A stretch of DNA of 64,000 nt from Phycisphaerae bacterium (GTDB lineage Bacteria; Planctomycetota; Phycisphaerae; Phycisphaerales; UBA1924), in assembly GCA_016873295.1 (NCBI GenBank), contig VGXM01000004.1, positions 1 through 64,000 on the forward strand, in the 5' to 3' direction. The stretch's first letter is position 1. Every line of letters starts with the position of its first letter. The position numbers and the translations under genes are program-made. Positions 8,843 through 19,125 of this stretch are shown in pieces. The notes under the pieces were generated by a model. The model saw nothing but the letters and a program-made list of their open reading frames with translations. It was not told the DNA's origin and did no database searches.

Positions 8843-10294
8843 TCACAAGGGCAGCAGGAACATGGCCCCGACGCCCGCCGCCAGCGCCACCGCCGTGGCC
8901 CCCTTGATCCGCCGGACACGCCGATCGATGGGCAGTTCATCGACCGGAACGCCCACGAGCTTCCACAGCTTCTGCTGGCGCAGGGCGATCGACCCGTGGC
9001 GCCAGCTCGGGCGGCCCACGGGCACGCCGTTCCATTCCGCGACGTTCCGCAGCGCCGCCGTCATGATCGTCGCGGCGTGCTCGGTCATCGCCGGCGCCCG
9101 CCCGGGCAGGGGCGCCGGCAGGGTCAGGCTCAGGTGCCTGACGGCGAAGGCGTCGGCCTGCCACTCGAAGACCCGGCTCACGCACGTGAAGACGCCCGCG
9201 GCGGCGGCGAGCGAGAGCACCAGCGTCGCGCCGGCCGCCGCGCTCGCTTCGTCCCCCCGGACCCCAAGCCAATGGGCCCCCACGCCGACGGCCTGGAGCG
9301 TGGCGATCACCGCGGCCCCCAGCCAGAGCAGGTGCCGAAGGCGGGCGTGCCCGATCTCGTGGGCCGCCACCGCCTCGATCTGCTCCGCGGAGAGGTGTTC
9401 GAGCAGCGCGTCGGTGAGCAGCAGGTAGCGGGCGGGCCAGAAGGCCCCCAGGATCGCGCCGTTGACCATCAGCCCATGCGTGCGCCACACCAGCGGCCGC
9501 CCCAGCCGCACGCCGTAGCGCCGGGCCATGCCCACCAGCGTGTCCCGCAGGGGGCCGGCGAGGGGCGAGGTGCTCCAGAGACGTCGCAGGAGCAGCGGCG
9601 AGAGCACGACGATCGCCGCGATGCCCGCGAGCTGCGCCAGCGCCGCCGCCGCGCTCGCCGATTCCATCGATCCCAGCCAGGCGGGCAGCCCCCCGCCGCG
9701 CTCCAACCTGGAGCCGATGGCGCCCAGCCCGCGATCGACCAGCTCCGTCCACGCCATCACCATCGCGACGGGCACCAGCACCAGGAGCAGGTGGTGCCGC
9801 GTCGACATGAGCACGAACGCCGCGGCCCCCAGCGGGGGCACGGGCTCGGCCCCGTCGTCCAGGTGCTTGAGCATCGTCGCCTCGCGCAGCCGCCGATCCA
9901 CGCCCCAGATGGACACCCAGCCCACCACCAGGAACGCCAGGAACGGGGCCGCGATCACCAGCTCGTCGAGCAGGATCGTGTTGCCCATGGCGCCGCGCAC
10001 GACGTCGGGCCACCCCAGGATCAGCACGCCCCCCGCGTAGCAGGCCCCGCCCACCAGCCGCGCCGCCCCCAGCGCCCCCTCGGCCGTGTTCGCCGCACGG
10101 AACGGCGCGCCGCGGTCCAGCCGCCGCGCCGTGTGGATCGAGACCGCGTGCACCGCCGCCGCGAGCAGCGCCAGCGGGGCGAGCGTCGCCGCGACGACCC
10201 AGGCGCCCCTCGGCGACCCCGCGAGCAGCGCGCCGCCGAACAGGTCGTGCACCAGGATCAGCAGGAACGCGGCCAGGGCCAGGATCTGCGTCAT
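8843..10294 (-). CDS. M48-family membrane zinc protease (HtpX/Ste24-like)
   Basis: 483 residues. There are several transmembrane segments in the first 130 residues, more near 160-185 and 215-235, then the zinc motif HEIGH at 312-316. The third ligand is probably Glu in RVFEWQADAFAV, matching the ExxxD motif of M48. Hydrophobic segments also follow the active site, including one at the C-terminus. M48 enzymes degrade misfolded membrane proteins or process membrane substrates. It lies between a GT2 gene and the M20 gene in a same-strand run. The long multi-spanning N-terminus is more than HtpX has and closer to Ste24-type or BlaR-type topology. Confidence 0.8.
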   Translation of the reverse strand: MTQILALAAFLLILVHDLFGGALLAGSPRGAWVVAATLAPLALLAAAVHAVSIHTARRLDRGAPFRAANTAEGALGAARLVGGACYAGGVLILGWPDVVRGAMGNTILLDELVIAAPFLAFLVVGWVSIWGVDRRLREATMLKHLDDGAEPVPPLGAAAFVLMSTRHHLLLVLVPVAMVMAWTELVDRGLGAIGSRLERGGGLPAWLGSMESASAAAALAQLAGIAAIVVLSPLLLRRLWSTSPLAGPLRDTLVGMARRYGVRLGRPLVWRTHGLMVNGAILGAFWPARYLLLTDALLEHLSAEQIEAVAAHEIGHARLRHLLWLGAAVIATLQAVGVGAHWLGVRGDEASAAAGATLVLSLAAAAGVFTCVSRVFEWQADAFAVRHLSLTLPAPLPGRAPAMTEHAATIMTAALRNVAEWNGVPVGRPSWRHGSIALRQQKLWKLVGVPVDELPIDRRVRRIKGATAVALAAGVGAMFLLPL

Positions 10295-10340
10295 ACCGGG
10301 GCGCGCCCTCCATGCCCGCGCCGCACCAAGATTATCCGGC

Positions 10341-11171
10341 TCACCTCGCCGCCCCCACGCCCGCGGGCTTGGCCTCGACCTGCGACCTCGCCCGCCGCGG
10401 CAGCCCGCCCCGCAGCCGCCAGCGGATCCGCGCCGCTCCGACCAGCATCCGCACCCCGTCGCGGATCGGCCTCACCGTGCTCCCCCCCTGCTCGTGCCAT
10501 TGGACGCCCACCTCGGCGATCCCCAGCCCCGCGGCCCGCGCCAGGGACAGATGCTCCACGTCGAAAACGAACCCGTCCTCGCGGGCGTACTCCCCGACGA
10601 CCCGCGCCAGCTCGGCGCTGTAGAGCTTGAAGCCGCACTGCGTGTCGCCGAGCAACGCCAATCCCATCAGGCGCAGCGTGCCCCGGAACACCGTCGAGAA
10701 CAGGCGACGGTCACGCGACACGGTCACCCGCGCGTCCGCCGCTCGACGCGACCCCGCCACCATCCCCACGCCGGGCCTCGCCCTCGCCAGCAGCCGCTCG
10801 ACCTCGCTCACGCGGCAGGCGTTGTCGGCGTCCATCACCAGCCTCCAAGCCCCGGTCGAGTGCGCCAGGCCCGTGCGCACCGCCGCGCCCTTCCCCAGGT
10901 TCACCCCGTGCCGGAGGACGACAATGCGCACCAGGGCGCCGCTCGCGCGGTCCCGGCGCCAGGCGTCGATCGCGCCCTGGGTGCCGTCGTCGGACCCGTC
11001 GTTGACCAGCACAAGCTCGCTGGTCCGGGGCCCGCCCTCCAGCGTCGGCACGAGGTCCGATAGCGTGCGCTCGATCCGCCCGCCCTCGCGGTACGCGGGC
11101 ACGATCACCGACAACTCGACCGCCTGGGTCGAGTCGGCGTTCGCGACGCTGTCCGCGGGTGCGTGCGGCAT
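10341..11171 (-). CDS. family 2 glycosyltransferase, dolichyl/undecaprenyl-phosphate sugar synthase type
   Basis: 276 residues. The GT-A fold is shown by SVIVPAYREGGRIERTL at the N-terminus, VNDGSDDGT, the metal-binding MDADN, and GDTQCGFKLY, which is characteristic of ALG5/DPM1-like polyprenyl-phosphate glycosyltransferases. No transmembrane anchor is evident, so it is probably peripheral. Start ATG 11171 is chosen because upstream in-frame codons overlap the end of the GT87 gene. Together with the neighbouring GT87 integral-membrane transferase it suggests a lipid-linked sugar donor made here and used there; that pairing is inference. Confidence 0.82.
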   Translation of the reverse strand: MPHAPADSVANADSTQAVELSVIVPAYREGGRIERTLSDLVPTLEGGPRTSELVLVNDGSDDGTQGAIDAWRRDRASGALVRIVVLRHGVNLGKGAAVRTGLAHSTGAWRLVMDADNACRVSEVERLLARARPGVGMVAGSRRAADARVTVSRDRRLFSTVFRGTLRLMGLALLGDTQCGFKLYSAELARVVGEYAREDGFVFDVEHLSLARAAGLGIAEVGVQWHEQGGSTVRPIRDGVRMLVGAARIRWRLRGGLPRRARSQVEAKPAGVGAAR

Positions 11172-11202
11172 GGACGATCGCGGCGCCCGCGACCGGGCAA
11201 GC

Positions 11203-12549
11203 TTACGCAACGCCCGACCGCCCGCCCTCGGCGCCGAGCCGACGGGCCCAGCCCAGCCCGGCCCACAGCAACGCGAAGAAGAAGACCAACTGGCACCACG
11301 TCGCCCCGCCGACCGCGCGCCACCACGCCACCGCGCCCTCAAACCCGCCCCCGCCAGGGGGCAGCCTCAGCCCCGCCGCCAGCACGAGCATCGCCGCGAG
11401 CAACGGCCATCGCGCGGGCGCCCCCTCCGCCCACGGGCGACGCCCGACCAGGAGCACGCTCGCCGCCAGCACGGGCAGCAGCAGGGCGTACAGGTGCCGC
11501 GAGGTCGTCTGGGGGGAAAAGGCCAGCACGCCCGCGATCAGCCCGCACCACTCCAGCCCCACCACCGCCGGGGCCTGACCGCTGCCCCAGAGCCCGAATC
11601 CGTGCCGGCGGTAGATGGCCCAGCCGATCGAGACCGCGCCCGCCCCGAGCACCAGCGTGCCGAGCCAGACGAGGGCCGCGGGCGCGCCGAGGGCCCCGGC
11701 GGCCCTTGCCAGCACGCTCGGGATCGAGACGCTGCGCTCCCACTCGAGCGGGAAGAGCGTGGGGCGCCCCTCGCCCGAGCGCACGGACCCGAAGACGCCT
11801 TCCGCCAGCCCGGCGAACGCCGATCGCAGGTACCCCAGGTTCCGCTCCCAGCCGAAGACCAGCGACGTGGAGAGCGCGAACGCGGCGGACCACGCGGCCG
11901 ACCACGCCGCCTCGCGCCACCGGCGCCGGACGAGCAGGTAGGGCAGGAACACCAGCCCCTGGTACTTGATGTTGATGACGAACCCGATCGCCAGCCCGCA
12001 AAGGGCCGCGCGCCTGCCGACCCAGACGAGCCCCAGCGTCATGGCGAGCAGGATGAGGGCGTCGGTCTGGCCCAGGCGCAGGTCGGCCCTGATCTTGTCC
12101 GACATGACGAGGGCCGCCACGAGCAGGGCCACGGGCAGGAGCGCCTCGTCGACGCGCGGCCCGAAGCGCCGGACACACTCGCGGGCGCCGACGACCAGCG
12201 TCGCCACGATCAGCGCGGCGTTGAGGGCCGTCCACGACGCCGCCGCGGCGCCGAAGGGCAGCACCGCCAGGGGCGCCAGCAGCACCGCGAACAGGGGCGG
12301 GTAGATGTACCAGCGGATGCCCGCGGCGTAGAGGTCGGCGCCGTCGAGCACCGCCTGGGCCGCGTGATAGTAGTGCACGAAGTCGCCCGACGAGCCCGTC
12401 TCCAACTCCCCCATCGGGGCTTCGACCCGCAGGAACCGCAGGGCGGCCTGGGCCGCAAGCACGAGCACCAGCCCGATCGCCCCGCACCAGGCTGCGGGCG
12501 CCAGCAGGCGGCGGAGGCCGCGCACGGGCTGGTCGGGCATGCCGCCCAT
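11203..12549 (-). CDS. GT87-family (DUF2029) polytopic membrane glycosyltransferase
   Basis: 448 residues with about ten hydrophobic segments. The GT87 signature near the N-terminus is GDFVHYYHAAQAVLDGADLY followed by IYPPLFAVLLAPLA. GT87 enzymes (PimE type) use polyprenyl-phosphate sugars to glycosylate lipids or polysaccharides on the outer face of the membrane. The acidic GD after the first transmembrane helix is the presumed catalytic region. Start ATG 12549 overlaps the BtpA-like stop by one base (TGATG), indicating translational coupling; ATG 12540 is an alternative. Confidence 0.8.
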   Translation of the reverse strand: MGGMPDQPVRGLRRLLAPAAWCGAIGLVLVLAAQAALRFLRVEAPMGELETGSSGDFVHYYHAAQAVLDGADLYAAGIRWYIYPPLFAVLLAPLAVLPFGAAAASWTALNAALIVATLVVGARECVRRFGPRVDEALLPVALLVAALVMSDKIRADLRLGQTDALILLAMTLGLVWVGRRAALCGLAIGFVINIKYQGLVFLPYLLVRRRWREAAWSAAWSAAFALSTSLVFGWERNLGYLRSAFAGLAEGVFGSVRSGEGRPTLFPLEWERSVSIPSVLARAAGALGAPAALVWLGTLVLGAGAVSIGWAIYRRHGFGLWGSGQAPAVVGLEWCGLIAGVLAFSPQTTSRHLYALLLPVLAASVLLVGRRPWAEGAPARWPLLAAMLVLAAGLRLPPGGGGFEGAVAWWRAVGGATWCQLVFFFALLWAGLGWARRLGAEGGRSGVA

Positions 12550-13349
12550 CAGCCCCGCGCCCTGACGACTTGGCGGCAGCGGTCAGCGTCGATCGCCCCG
12601 GACCACACGCCGCCCGCCTTGATGGACGACCCCACGATCAACGCGTCGGCGTGGGCCAGGAGCGCCGGCACGTCGGCGGGGGCCACGCCCGACCCGACCA
12701 GCACCGGCAGCCCACACCCGCCCTTGGCCTCCCTCACGTCGTCGGGGCGGGTCGCCTCGCCGGTGTGCGCGCCGCTGACGATCACGCCGTCGGCGCCGAA
12801 GAACTCCGCGGCGGCGGCGGCCCGGGCGAGCGGCACGTCCGCGGTGATCGCGTGGGCCGCGTGCTTCTTCTTCAGGTCGCACAGCAGGCGCACGCCCTCG
12901 GCCCCGATCGCCCGCCGGAACCGCAGCAGCGGCCCGGCGCAGGCCCGCTCCATGAGCCCCTCGTCGGCGACGTGCGCGAAGACGAAGTTCTCGCAGCGCA
13001 CGAACGACGCCCCCACCGCGTGCGCCACGCCGACCGCCTCGCGCTCCCCCGCCGCCAGGATCTGCACGCCCAGCACCAGCCCCGGCGCCGCCCAGCGCAC
13101 CGCCCCCGCCACGCGCGTCATCGCCGCCACAATCTCCGGGCCGTGCGGCCCGACCACGTACGGGCGGTCGTGCATGTTCTCGACGATGACCCCCTCGAAC
13201 CCGGCGTCGGCGAGCACGCGGGCCTCGTCGGCCGCCCGCTCGGCGAGGTCGGCGACGCCCAGGCGCGCGCCCGGCGTCCCGGGGAGGGCCCCGACATGCA
13301 CCATGCCGATCAGCGCTCTCTGTGGCAGGCCCAAGCCGCTTGTCCCCAT
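12549..13349 (-). CDS. BtpA/SgcQ-family TIM-barrel protein
   Basis: 266 residues. The family signature at the start is ALIGMVHVGALPGTP. It has a TIM-barrel pattern with GVIVENMHDRPY, LGVQILAAGE, DLKKKHAAHA and VGSGVAPADV. BtpA was described for photosystem I stability in cyanobacteria and SgcQ as a putative nucleoside or sugar phosphate enzyme. Non-photosynthetic members are widespread and their reaction is not established. It sits between galactokinase and GT87, so a sugar-phosphate role is plausible but not shown. ATG 13349 was chosen because it precedes the conserved start motif and follows the galK stop. Confidence 0.82.
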   Translation of the reverse strand: MGTSGLGLPQRALIGMVHVGALPGTPGARLGVADLAERAADEARVLADAGFEGVIVENMHDRPYVVGPHGPEIVAAMTRVAGAVRWAAPGLVLGVQILAAGEREAVGVAHAVGASFVRCENFVFAHVADEGLMERACAGPLLRFRRAIGAEGVRLLCDLKKKHAAHAITADVPLARAAAAAEFFGADGVIVSGAHTGEATRPDDVREAKGGCGLPVLVGSGVAPADVPALLAHADALIVGSSIKAGGVWSGAIDADRCRQVVRARG

Positions 13350-13360
13350 CGCGCCTCCGA

Positions 13361-14499
<1,139 letters not shown>

Positions 14500-14503
<4 letters not shown>

Positions 14504-15801
14504 CGCACGCCCCGCCCAGACTTGACCGAGGCCAGCCCGCTCCTGAGGAAGTGCTCCATCAGCTCGTGCCCGGACTCGATGTGCAGGTCGCTCTGGGCCG
14601 CCTCCGCCTCGGTGAACCGGCGCGGCACCACGCTCCGCACCCACGACCCGGCCATGAGGAAGGGCGGGGGCGTCGCGTCGTGCTTGCGCGTGCCCACCAG
14701 CGTGTAATGGTCGGGCAGCACGAGCAGGCGCCATCCCTCCGCCGACGGGTCGGTCGCCGGGTCGCCGAACGCCTCCAGCCGACGCGCGACGGGCCCCACC
14801 ACGTACCGGTCGATGGCCTCGATGCTCGCCACCTTGGTCTGCCAGTCGCCCTGGTGGCTCGCCTCGTCCGGCGCCTCGACGTGGCAGCACACGATGTCGT
14901 ACTCGTCCAGCGCCGTGATCGTCGCCCTTCCCTGGCCCTCGTAGTCGTTGTCGTGGTAGCCCGTGATGCCCGGCACCTTCAGACGCTCCCACCCGATGTA
15001 CGTGGCGATCCCCGCCAGCAGGTCCACCGCCGTGATCATCGCCCCCCGCAGCCCGTACCTCTCCTTGAAGCTCGGCACGCTGGGCTTGACGCCCTGCCCC
15101 CAGATCCACGCCATCGTCGCCGGGCGCAGCCCCGCCTCCACCCGGGCCCGGTTGATCGGGTGGTCGGCGAGCATCTGCGCCGACAGGCGCATGAGCGTCC
15201 GCAGCACCTCCGCTTCCTTCCCCGCGCCGCCGCCCTTGGGCAGGTGCGGCGCCCAGGGCTCGTTGGGGATCGCGTGGGGCGGCGTGGTCTTGACCAGCGC
15301 GAAGTCCCGCCCGGAGCGGTCGATCAGGATGTTGCGGTAGCTCACGCCCGGCGTTAGCACCATCCCGCCCGCCAACTCCGGCGCGTGCTGCTTCCAGTAC
15401 GCCGAAAGGTCCGACACCAGCGACCGCGCCTCGCCGTCGGTGATGTGCCCGGCGGAGTGGTCGAGCATCAGCCCGCCCTGCTCCGTCCCCGCCAGCCCCG
15501 TGGTCACCAGGTTGAGGCGGAAGATCCAGTCCTTGGGCCCGGCCTCCAGCCCCAGGGCCGCCGCCTCCAGCGGGGCCCGCCCCGTGTGCCACCTGACCGG
15601 GTCGTACCCCAGCAGGCACATCGAGCACACGTCCGACCCGGCCTCCATCCCCGGCGGCGTGGTCCGGACGGTGCCGACGCGGCCCGCCTGCGCCAGCCGA
15701 TCGAGGTTTGGGGTCGACGCCGCCTCCATCGCCGTCAGCCCGTTCAGGTCCGGGATGGGCCGGTCCGCCGCGCCGTCCGGGATGATCACGCCGTACTTCA
15801 C
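14500..15801 (-). CDS. apgM: 2,3-bisphosphoglycerate-independent phosphoglycerate mutase, archaeal (ApgM) type
   Basis: 433 residues. The alkaline-phosphatase superfamily metal motif is at the extreme N-terminus (KYGVIIPDGAADRP). The nucleophile serine is in MEAGSDVCSMCLLGYDP. The C-terminal metal region includes VEAPDEASHQGD, DRYVVGPV and LLVLPDHYT followed by RKHDATPPPF. It interconverts 3- and 2-phosphoglycerate in glycolysis. Some family members in bacteria were once proposed as homoserine kinases, so substrate assignment is not absolute. Start GTG 15801 directly precedes the conserved motif; a -10-like TACGCT on the minus strand ends 6 nt before it. First gene of the run. Confidence 0.85.
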
Positions 15802-15853
15802 GCCCCGAGCGTACGCCCCGCTACCCTCTGCCCTCTCACCCTCAGGAGGGCGC

Positions 15854-16870
15854 ATGTCCACCTTCAACCCAGACGACGCCGCCGCCCCGGGCTCCGGGAT
15901 CTTCGGCCTCCCCTTCACCCGCGCGCAGGCGTCGATCGTGCTCGTCCCCGTGCCCTTCGACGCCACGACCTCGTACCGCCCGGGCACCGCCGACGGGCCC
16001 AGCGCCATCCTCCAGGCCTCCGCACAGGTCGACCTCCTCGACCGGCGCTTCGGGCCCGTCTACGAGCGCGGGATCTTCATGGAGGAGGAGGACCGCCAGG
16101 TCCGCAAGCTGTCCGCCCAGGCCGGCGCCCTGGCCCGCCCGCTCATCGAGGCCGGCGGCGGAGAGGCCGACCCCGAGTCCCTCGCCCGCGTCAACGCCGC
16201 CTCCGAGGCGCTCAACGACTTCGTCCACGACCGCGTGGCCCGCATCCTGGCGGAGGGCAAGACGCCGGGCGTGGTCGGCGGCGAGCACGCCGTCCCCTTC
16301 GGCGCCATCCGCGCCGTCGCCGAGAAGTTCGGGCCGATCGGCGTCCTTCACGTCGACGCGCACATGGACCTGCGCCAGGCCTACGAGGGCTTCTCCTTCT
16401 CCCACGCCTCGATCATGCACAACGTGCTCACGCACCTGCAGCGCGTCACGCGCCTGGTGCAGGTCGGCCTCCGTGATTGCTGCCGCGCCGAGGTCGACTT
16501 CGCCAAGGCACAGGGCGACCGCGTGCACGCCCACTACGACGACGTCTGGGCCCAGCGACTGCTCGACGGCGAACGCTTCTCCGACCTCGCCGCCCACGCC
16601 ATCGGCGCCCTCCCCGACACCGTCTACGTCTCCTTCGACGTCGACGGGCTCGACCCGTCGCTCTGCCCGCACACCGGCACGCCCGTGCCCGGAGGGCTGT
16701 CCTTCAACCAGGCCGCCCTGCTCCTCGACGCCCTCCGCGCCAGCGGCAAACGCGTCGTCGGCTTCGACCTGGTCGAGGTGGCCCCGGGCCCCGTGGGCGA
16801 GCCGGAATGGGACGCCAACGTCGGCGCCCGCGTCCTCTACAAGCTCTGCGCCTTGGCGGGCCCGGGCTGA
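15854..16870 (+). CDS. speB: agmatinase/arginase-family ureohydrolase
   Basis: 338 residues. The di-manganese site is complete: His in VVGGEHAVPFG, the D-x-H-x-D cluster in LHVDAHMDLR, and D-x-D in SFDVDGLDPS, with the supporting Glu in GFDLVEVAP. Agmatinase splits agmatine to putrescine and urea, feeding polyamines such as spermidine. A strong ribosome-binding site AGGAGGG (15844-15850) lies just before ATG 15854. Whether it acts on agmatine, guanidinobutyrate or another guanidino compound is not decided by these motifs. It diverges from the apgM run and is followed immediately by a repeat block. Confidence 0.82.
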   Translation: MSTFNPDDAAAPGSGIFGLPFTRAQASIVLVPVPFDATTSYRPGTADGPSAILQASAQVDLLDRRFGPVYERGIFMEEEDRQVRKLSAQAGALARPLIEAGGGEADPESLARVNAASEALNDFVHDRVARILAEGKTPGVVGGEHAVPFGAIRAVAEKFGPIGVLHVDAHMDLRQAYEGFSFSHASIMHNVLTHLQRVTRLVQVGLRDCCRAEVDFAKAQGDRVHAHYDDVWAQRLLDGERFSDLAAHAIGALPDTVYVSFDVDGLDPSLCPHTGTPVPGGLSFNQAALLLDALRASGKRVVGFDLVEVAPGPVGEPEWDANVGARVLYKLCALAGPG

Positions 16871-16871
16871 G

Positions 16872-17446
16872 CCAGTGCTGCGAGTCGGAAAGCCGTCCAC
16901 CAAGGCGCCGGCGGGCGCTCCGGGTGCCACGGGCGATCCGCCTTGCGGATCGCCCGTGCCGCCTTGCTCCCGACACCCGACCCGCACGGGTCATCGGGCG
17001 AAGCGCCCGATGACCCGTGGCACCCGGAGCGCATCCGTCCACGGACTTCCGACACACACCACTCGTGGCGTGCCTCGGAAGAACGCGCACCAAGGCGCGG
17101 GCGGACGCCGCGGGTGCCACGGGCGATCCGCCCGGCGGATCGCCCGTGCCGGTGTCCGGACCGGCGTCGAACAGCCGCACGGGTCACGGGCGAAGCGCCC
17201 GATGACCCGTGGCACCCGGAGTGCATCCCTCCACGGACTTCCGACACACACCACTCGTGGCGTGCGTCGGAAGAACGCGCACCAAGGCGCGGGCGGACGC
17301 CGCGGGTGCCACGGGCGATCCGCCCGGCGGATCGCCCGTGCCGCCTTGCTCCCGACACCCGACCCGCACGGGTCACGGGCGAAGCGCCCGATGACCCGTG
17401 GCACCCGGCGCGCATCCGTCCACGGACTCCCGACTCGCGCCACTAG
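16872..17446 (+). repeat. palindromic 192-bp repeat array, locus A, three units
   Basis: 575 bp holding three tandem units with a 192-bp period (for example ACTCGTGGCG at 17061 and 17253). Each unit has hairpin 1 (CACGGGCGATCCGCC ... GGATCGCCCGTG), a spacer, and hairpin 2 (CACGGGTCA ... TGACCCGTG with a GGGCG-AAG-CGCCC tip). Both are framed by outer arms CGGGTGCCAC / GTGGCACCCG. Units 1 and 3 share one spacer type (CTTGCTCCCGACACCCGACC) and unit 2 has another (TCCGGACC...TCGAACAGCC). The right end CTAG (17443-17446) includes the stop codon of the minus-strand site-2 protease gene. The block exactly fills the gap between two convergent genes. Confidence 0.9.
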
Positions 17447-18114
17447 GCGGAGCTCCCCCATCGCACGCCGAGCAGGTCCATGCCGGCCCGCGCCGCCGCA
17501 CGCGTCACGTCGAATCCGAATCCGAAGATCTCGCCCCCGCCCCACATGAACAGCACGACGAAGGCGATCAGCGACACCACCGCCCCCTGCTCCGTCGCCG
17601 CGAAACGCCGGTACCCCTCGGAGAACGACGCCGCGATCCGCGAACCGTCGAGCGGCGGCACGGGCACGAGGTTGAAGAGCATCAGCGTGAGGTTGAGCGC
17701 GCCCCCGACGAGCCACAGCGTCATCAGGTTCCGCCCCAGGTTGGTGCCGCTGTCCACGACCGCCGCCGTCACCGGCATCATGACGACGCACAGCCCGAAC
17801 AGCGCCAGGTTCACCGCGGGGCCCGCCGCCGACATCACCGCGTCGCCGTGACGCCCCCGGAGGCGCGACGGATCCACGGGCATCATGCCCCACGCGATCC
17901 CGATCACCGCCAGCATGACCAGGCTCATCCACCCCATGTGCACGATGGGGTTCCACGTCATGTGCCCGAGGCGCCGCGGCGTGTCGTCCCCCAGCCGGAT
18001 CGCCGCCCACCCGTGCCCAAGCTCGTGCAGCACGATCGACACCACCACCCAGACGATCCATGCGACCGCCACCATCGGGTCCGATGACCAGAAGTTGGCG
18101 AACCACCATCCCAC
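17443..18114 (-). CDS. site-2 protease family (M50) membrane metalloprotease
   Basis: 223 residues. The zinc-binding HELGH lies in the first transmembrane region (VVVSIVLHELGHGWAA). The second conserved motif is NLVPVPPLDGSRI, which supplies the third ligand Asp. About five hydrophobic segments are seen. M50 enzymes cleave transmembrane segments, for example of anti-sigma factors. Two ECF sigma systems lie within 6 kb, but a link is only suggestive. GTG 18114 is preferred over GTG 18159 because a GGAGG sits 7 nt upstream. The TAG stop coincides with the end of repeat locus A. Confidence 0.85.
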   Translation of the reverse strand: MGWWFANFWSSDPMVAVAWIVWVVVSIVLHELGHGWAAIRLGDDTPRRLGHMTWNPIVHMGWMSLVMLAVIGIAWGMMPVDPSRLRGRHGDAVMSAAGPAVNLALFGLCVVMMPVTAAVVDSGTNLGRNLMTLWLVGGALNLTLMLFNLVPVPPLDGSRIAASFSEGYRRFAATEQGAVVSLIAFVVLFMWGGGEIFGFGFDVTRAAARAGMDLLGVRWGSSA

Positions 18115-18207
18115 GCGTCGGCCTCCAGGATCCAAGCCTACCACGCCCCCAGAAAGCACACGCGGCCCGGGGCGCCGGGCCGCGCGGAATCCTGGCTCAC
18201 CCTCCGC

Positions 18208-18582
18208 TCAGGCCTTGGCGGTCAGGGCCCTGGCGTTCTTGTTGGCCGTCTCCACCAGCCCGTCGAACAGCTTGGGATCGTCGATGGCGATCTGGCTGAG
18301 CATCTTGCGGTTGAGCAGCACGCCCGCGAGCTTCAGCCCGTTCATGAAGCGGCTGTAGCGCGTGCCCCGCATGCGGCACGCCGCCGTGATCCGCGTGATC
18401 CACAGGGCCCGAAAGTCGCGCTTGCGCTGACGCCGGTCGCGAAAGGCGTACACGCCCGACCGCACCAGCTGGTTCTCGGCCTGGTACTTGTGCTTGTGCT
18501 TGACGCCGAAGTATCCGCGGGCCGCCCGCAGGATCTTCTTGCGCCCCTGGGCGCGAGCCGCGCCCTTCCTCACCCTGGGCAT
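18208..18582 (-). CDS. rplT: 50S ribosomal protein L20
   Basis: 124 residues with the standard L20 pattern: MPRVRKGAARAQGRKKIL, ARGYFGVKHKHKYQAENQL, RDRRQRKRDFRALWITRI, and a C-terminal SQIAIDDPKLFDGLV. L20 binds 23S rRNA early in 50S assembly. It follows rpmI by 85 bp in the usual rpmI-rplT order. infC, normally upstream of rpmI, is not adjacent. Confidence 0.97.
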   Translation of the reverse strand: MPRVRKGAARAQGRKKILRAARGYFGVKHKHKYQAENQLVRSGVYAFRDRRQRKRDFRALWITRITAACRMRGTRYSRFMNGLKLAGVLLNRKMLSQIAIDDPKLFDGLVETANKNARALTAKA

Positions 18583-18667
18583 CGATCAACCTCCCGGCGT
18601 CCGGGTCGGGGCGGGATGAACTCCCGGCTTGGATCCCGGCGGACAGCCCACCCCGGGGCACACGCCC

Positions 18668-18961
18668 CTACTTCGTCGCCTCGGCCTTCCTCTTCGCCAC
18701 CAGCGCACGACGCTGCGCCGGCGACGGACTCCGCTTGATCGCCGCACGCGGCTGCGTCCGCCCCCGCAGGCGACGGAAGAGCAACCGCTCCAGACGCTTG
18801 GCGTCCGCGTCCGCCATCACCCCGCCCTGACGCATCTGGCGGAGCTTGGCCCCCCCCTTGCCCGAACGCAAGTGCTTGTGACCCGCCGTCTTGTGCCGTA
18901 CCTTCCCCGTCTTGGTGATCCGGATCCGCTTCAGCAGCCCTTTGTGGGTCTTGTTCTTCAT
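18668..18961 (-). CDS. rpmI: 50S ribosomal protein L35 with C-terminal extension
   Basis: 97 residues; typical L35 has about 65. The first 65 match the family (MKNKTHKGLLKRIRITKTGK, KHLRSGKGGAKLRQMR). A basic tail of about 30 residues rich in Arg/Lys/Ala follows (RTQPRAAIKRSPSPAQRR). The extension may contact rRNA, or may be a lineage feature. A good promoter lies upstream at 19009-19038, and the gene is co-transcribed with rplT. Confidence 0.93.
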   Translation of the reverse strand: MKNKTHKGLLKRIRITKTGKVRHKTAGHKHLRSGKGGAKLRQMRQGGVMADADAKRLERLLFRRLRGRTQPRAAIKRSPSPAQRRALVAKRKAEATK

Positions 18962-19008
18962 CGAAAACTCCGCACCCGACCGGCCGCCTGACCCGGAGCA
19001 GGGCCAAG

Positions 19009-19038
19009 ACTATAGACGCCGGCCCTCGCCGAAGCCAA
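19009..19038 (-). promoter_or_regulatory. sigma70-type promoter of rpmI-rplT
   Basis: On the minus strand TTGGCT (19038-19033) and TATAGT (19014-19009) are separated by 18 bp. The -10 matches TATAAT at 5 of 6 positions and is one of the few AT-rich hexamers in the area. It predicts a 5' leader of about 40 nt before rpmI. I see no clear autoregulatory L20-binding pseudoknot in so short a leader. Confidence 0.6.
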
Positions 19039-19125
19039 TCACCACAGCGTCGCGGCGGCCTTCCTGGTGGAGACCGCCGGTGCCAGGGGCCCCAAGCCAT
19101 GCCAGGCGCTTCCAAACAACCCAAC

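Noticed and set aside
16943-17446. Overlapping open frames of 60-190 codons in all directions within the repeat loci (also 35885-36778, 57704-58010)
   Set aside because: They are translations of the palindromic repeat, whose 192-bp period keeps frames open; no start or ribosome-binding site is consistent and no domain is present.
16872-17446. CRISPR array
   Set aside because: The units are 192 bp, nearly fully conserved and palindromic, with no short-repeat/unique-spacer pattern and no cas genes.
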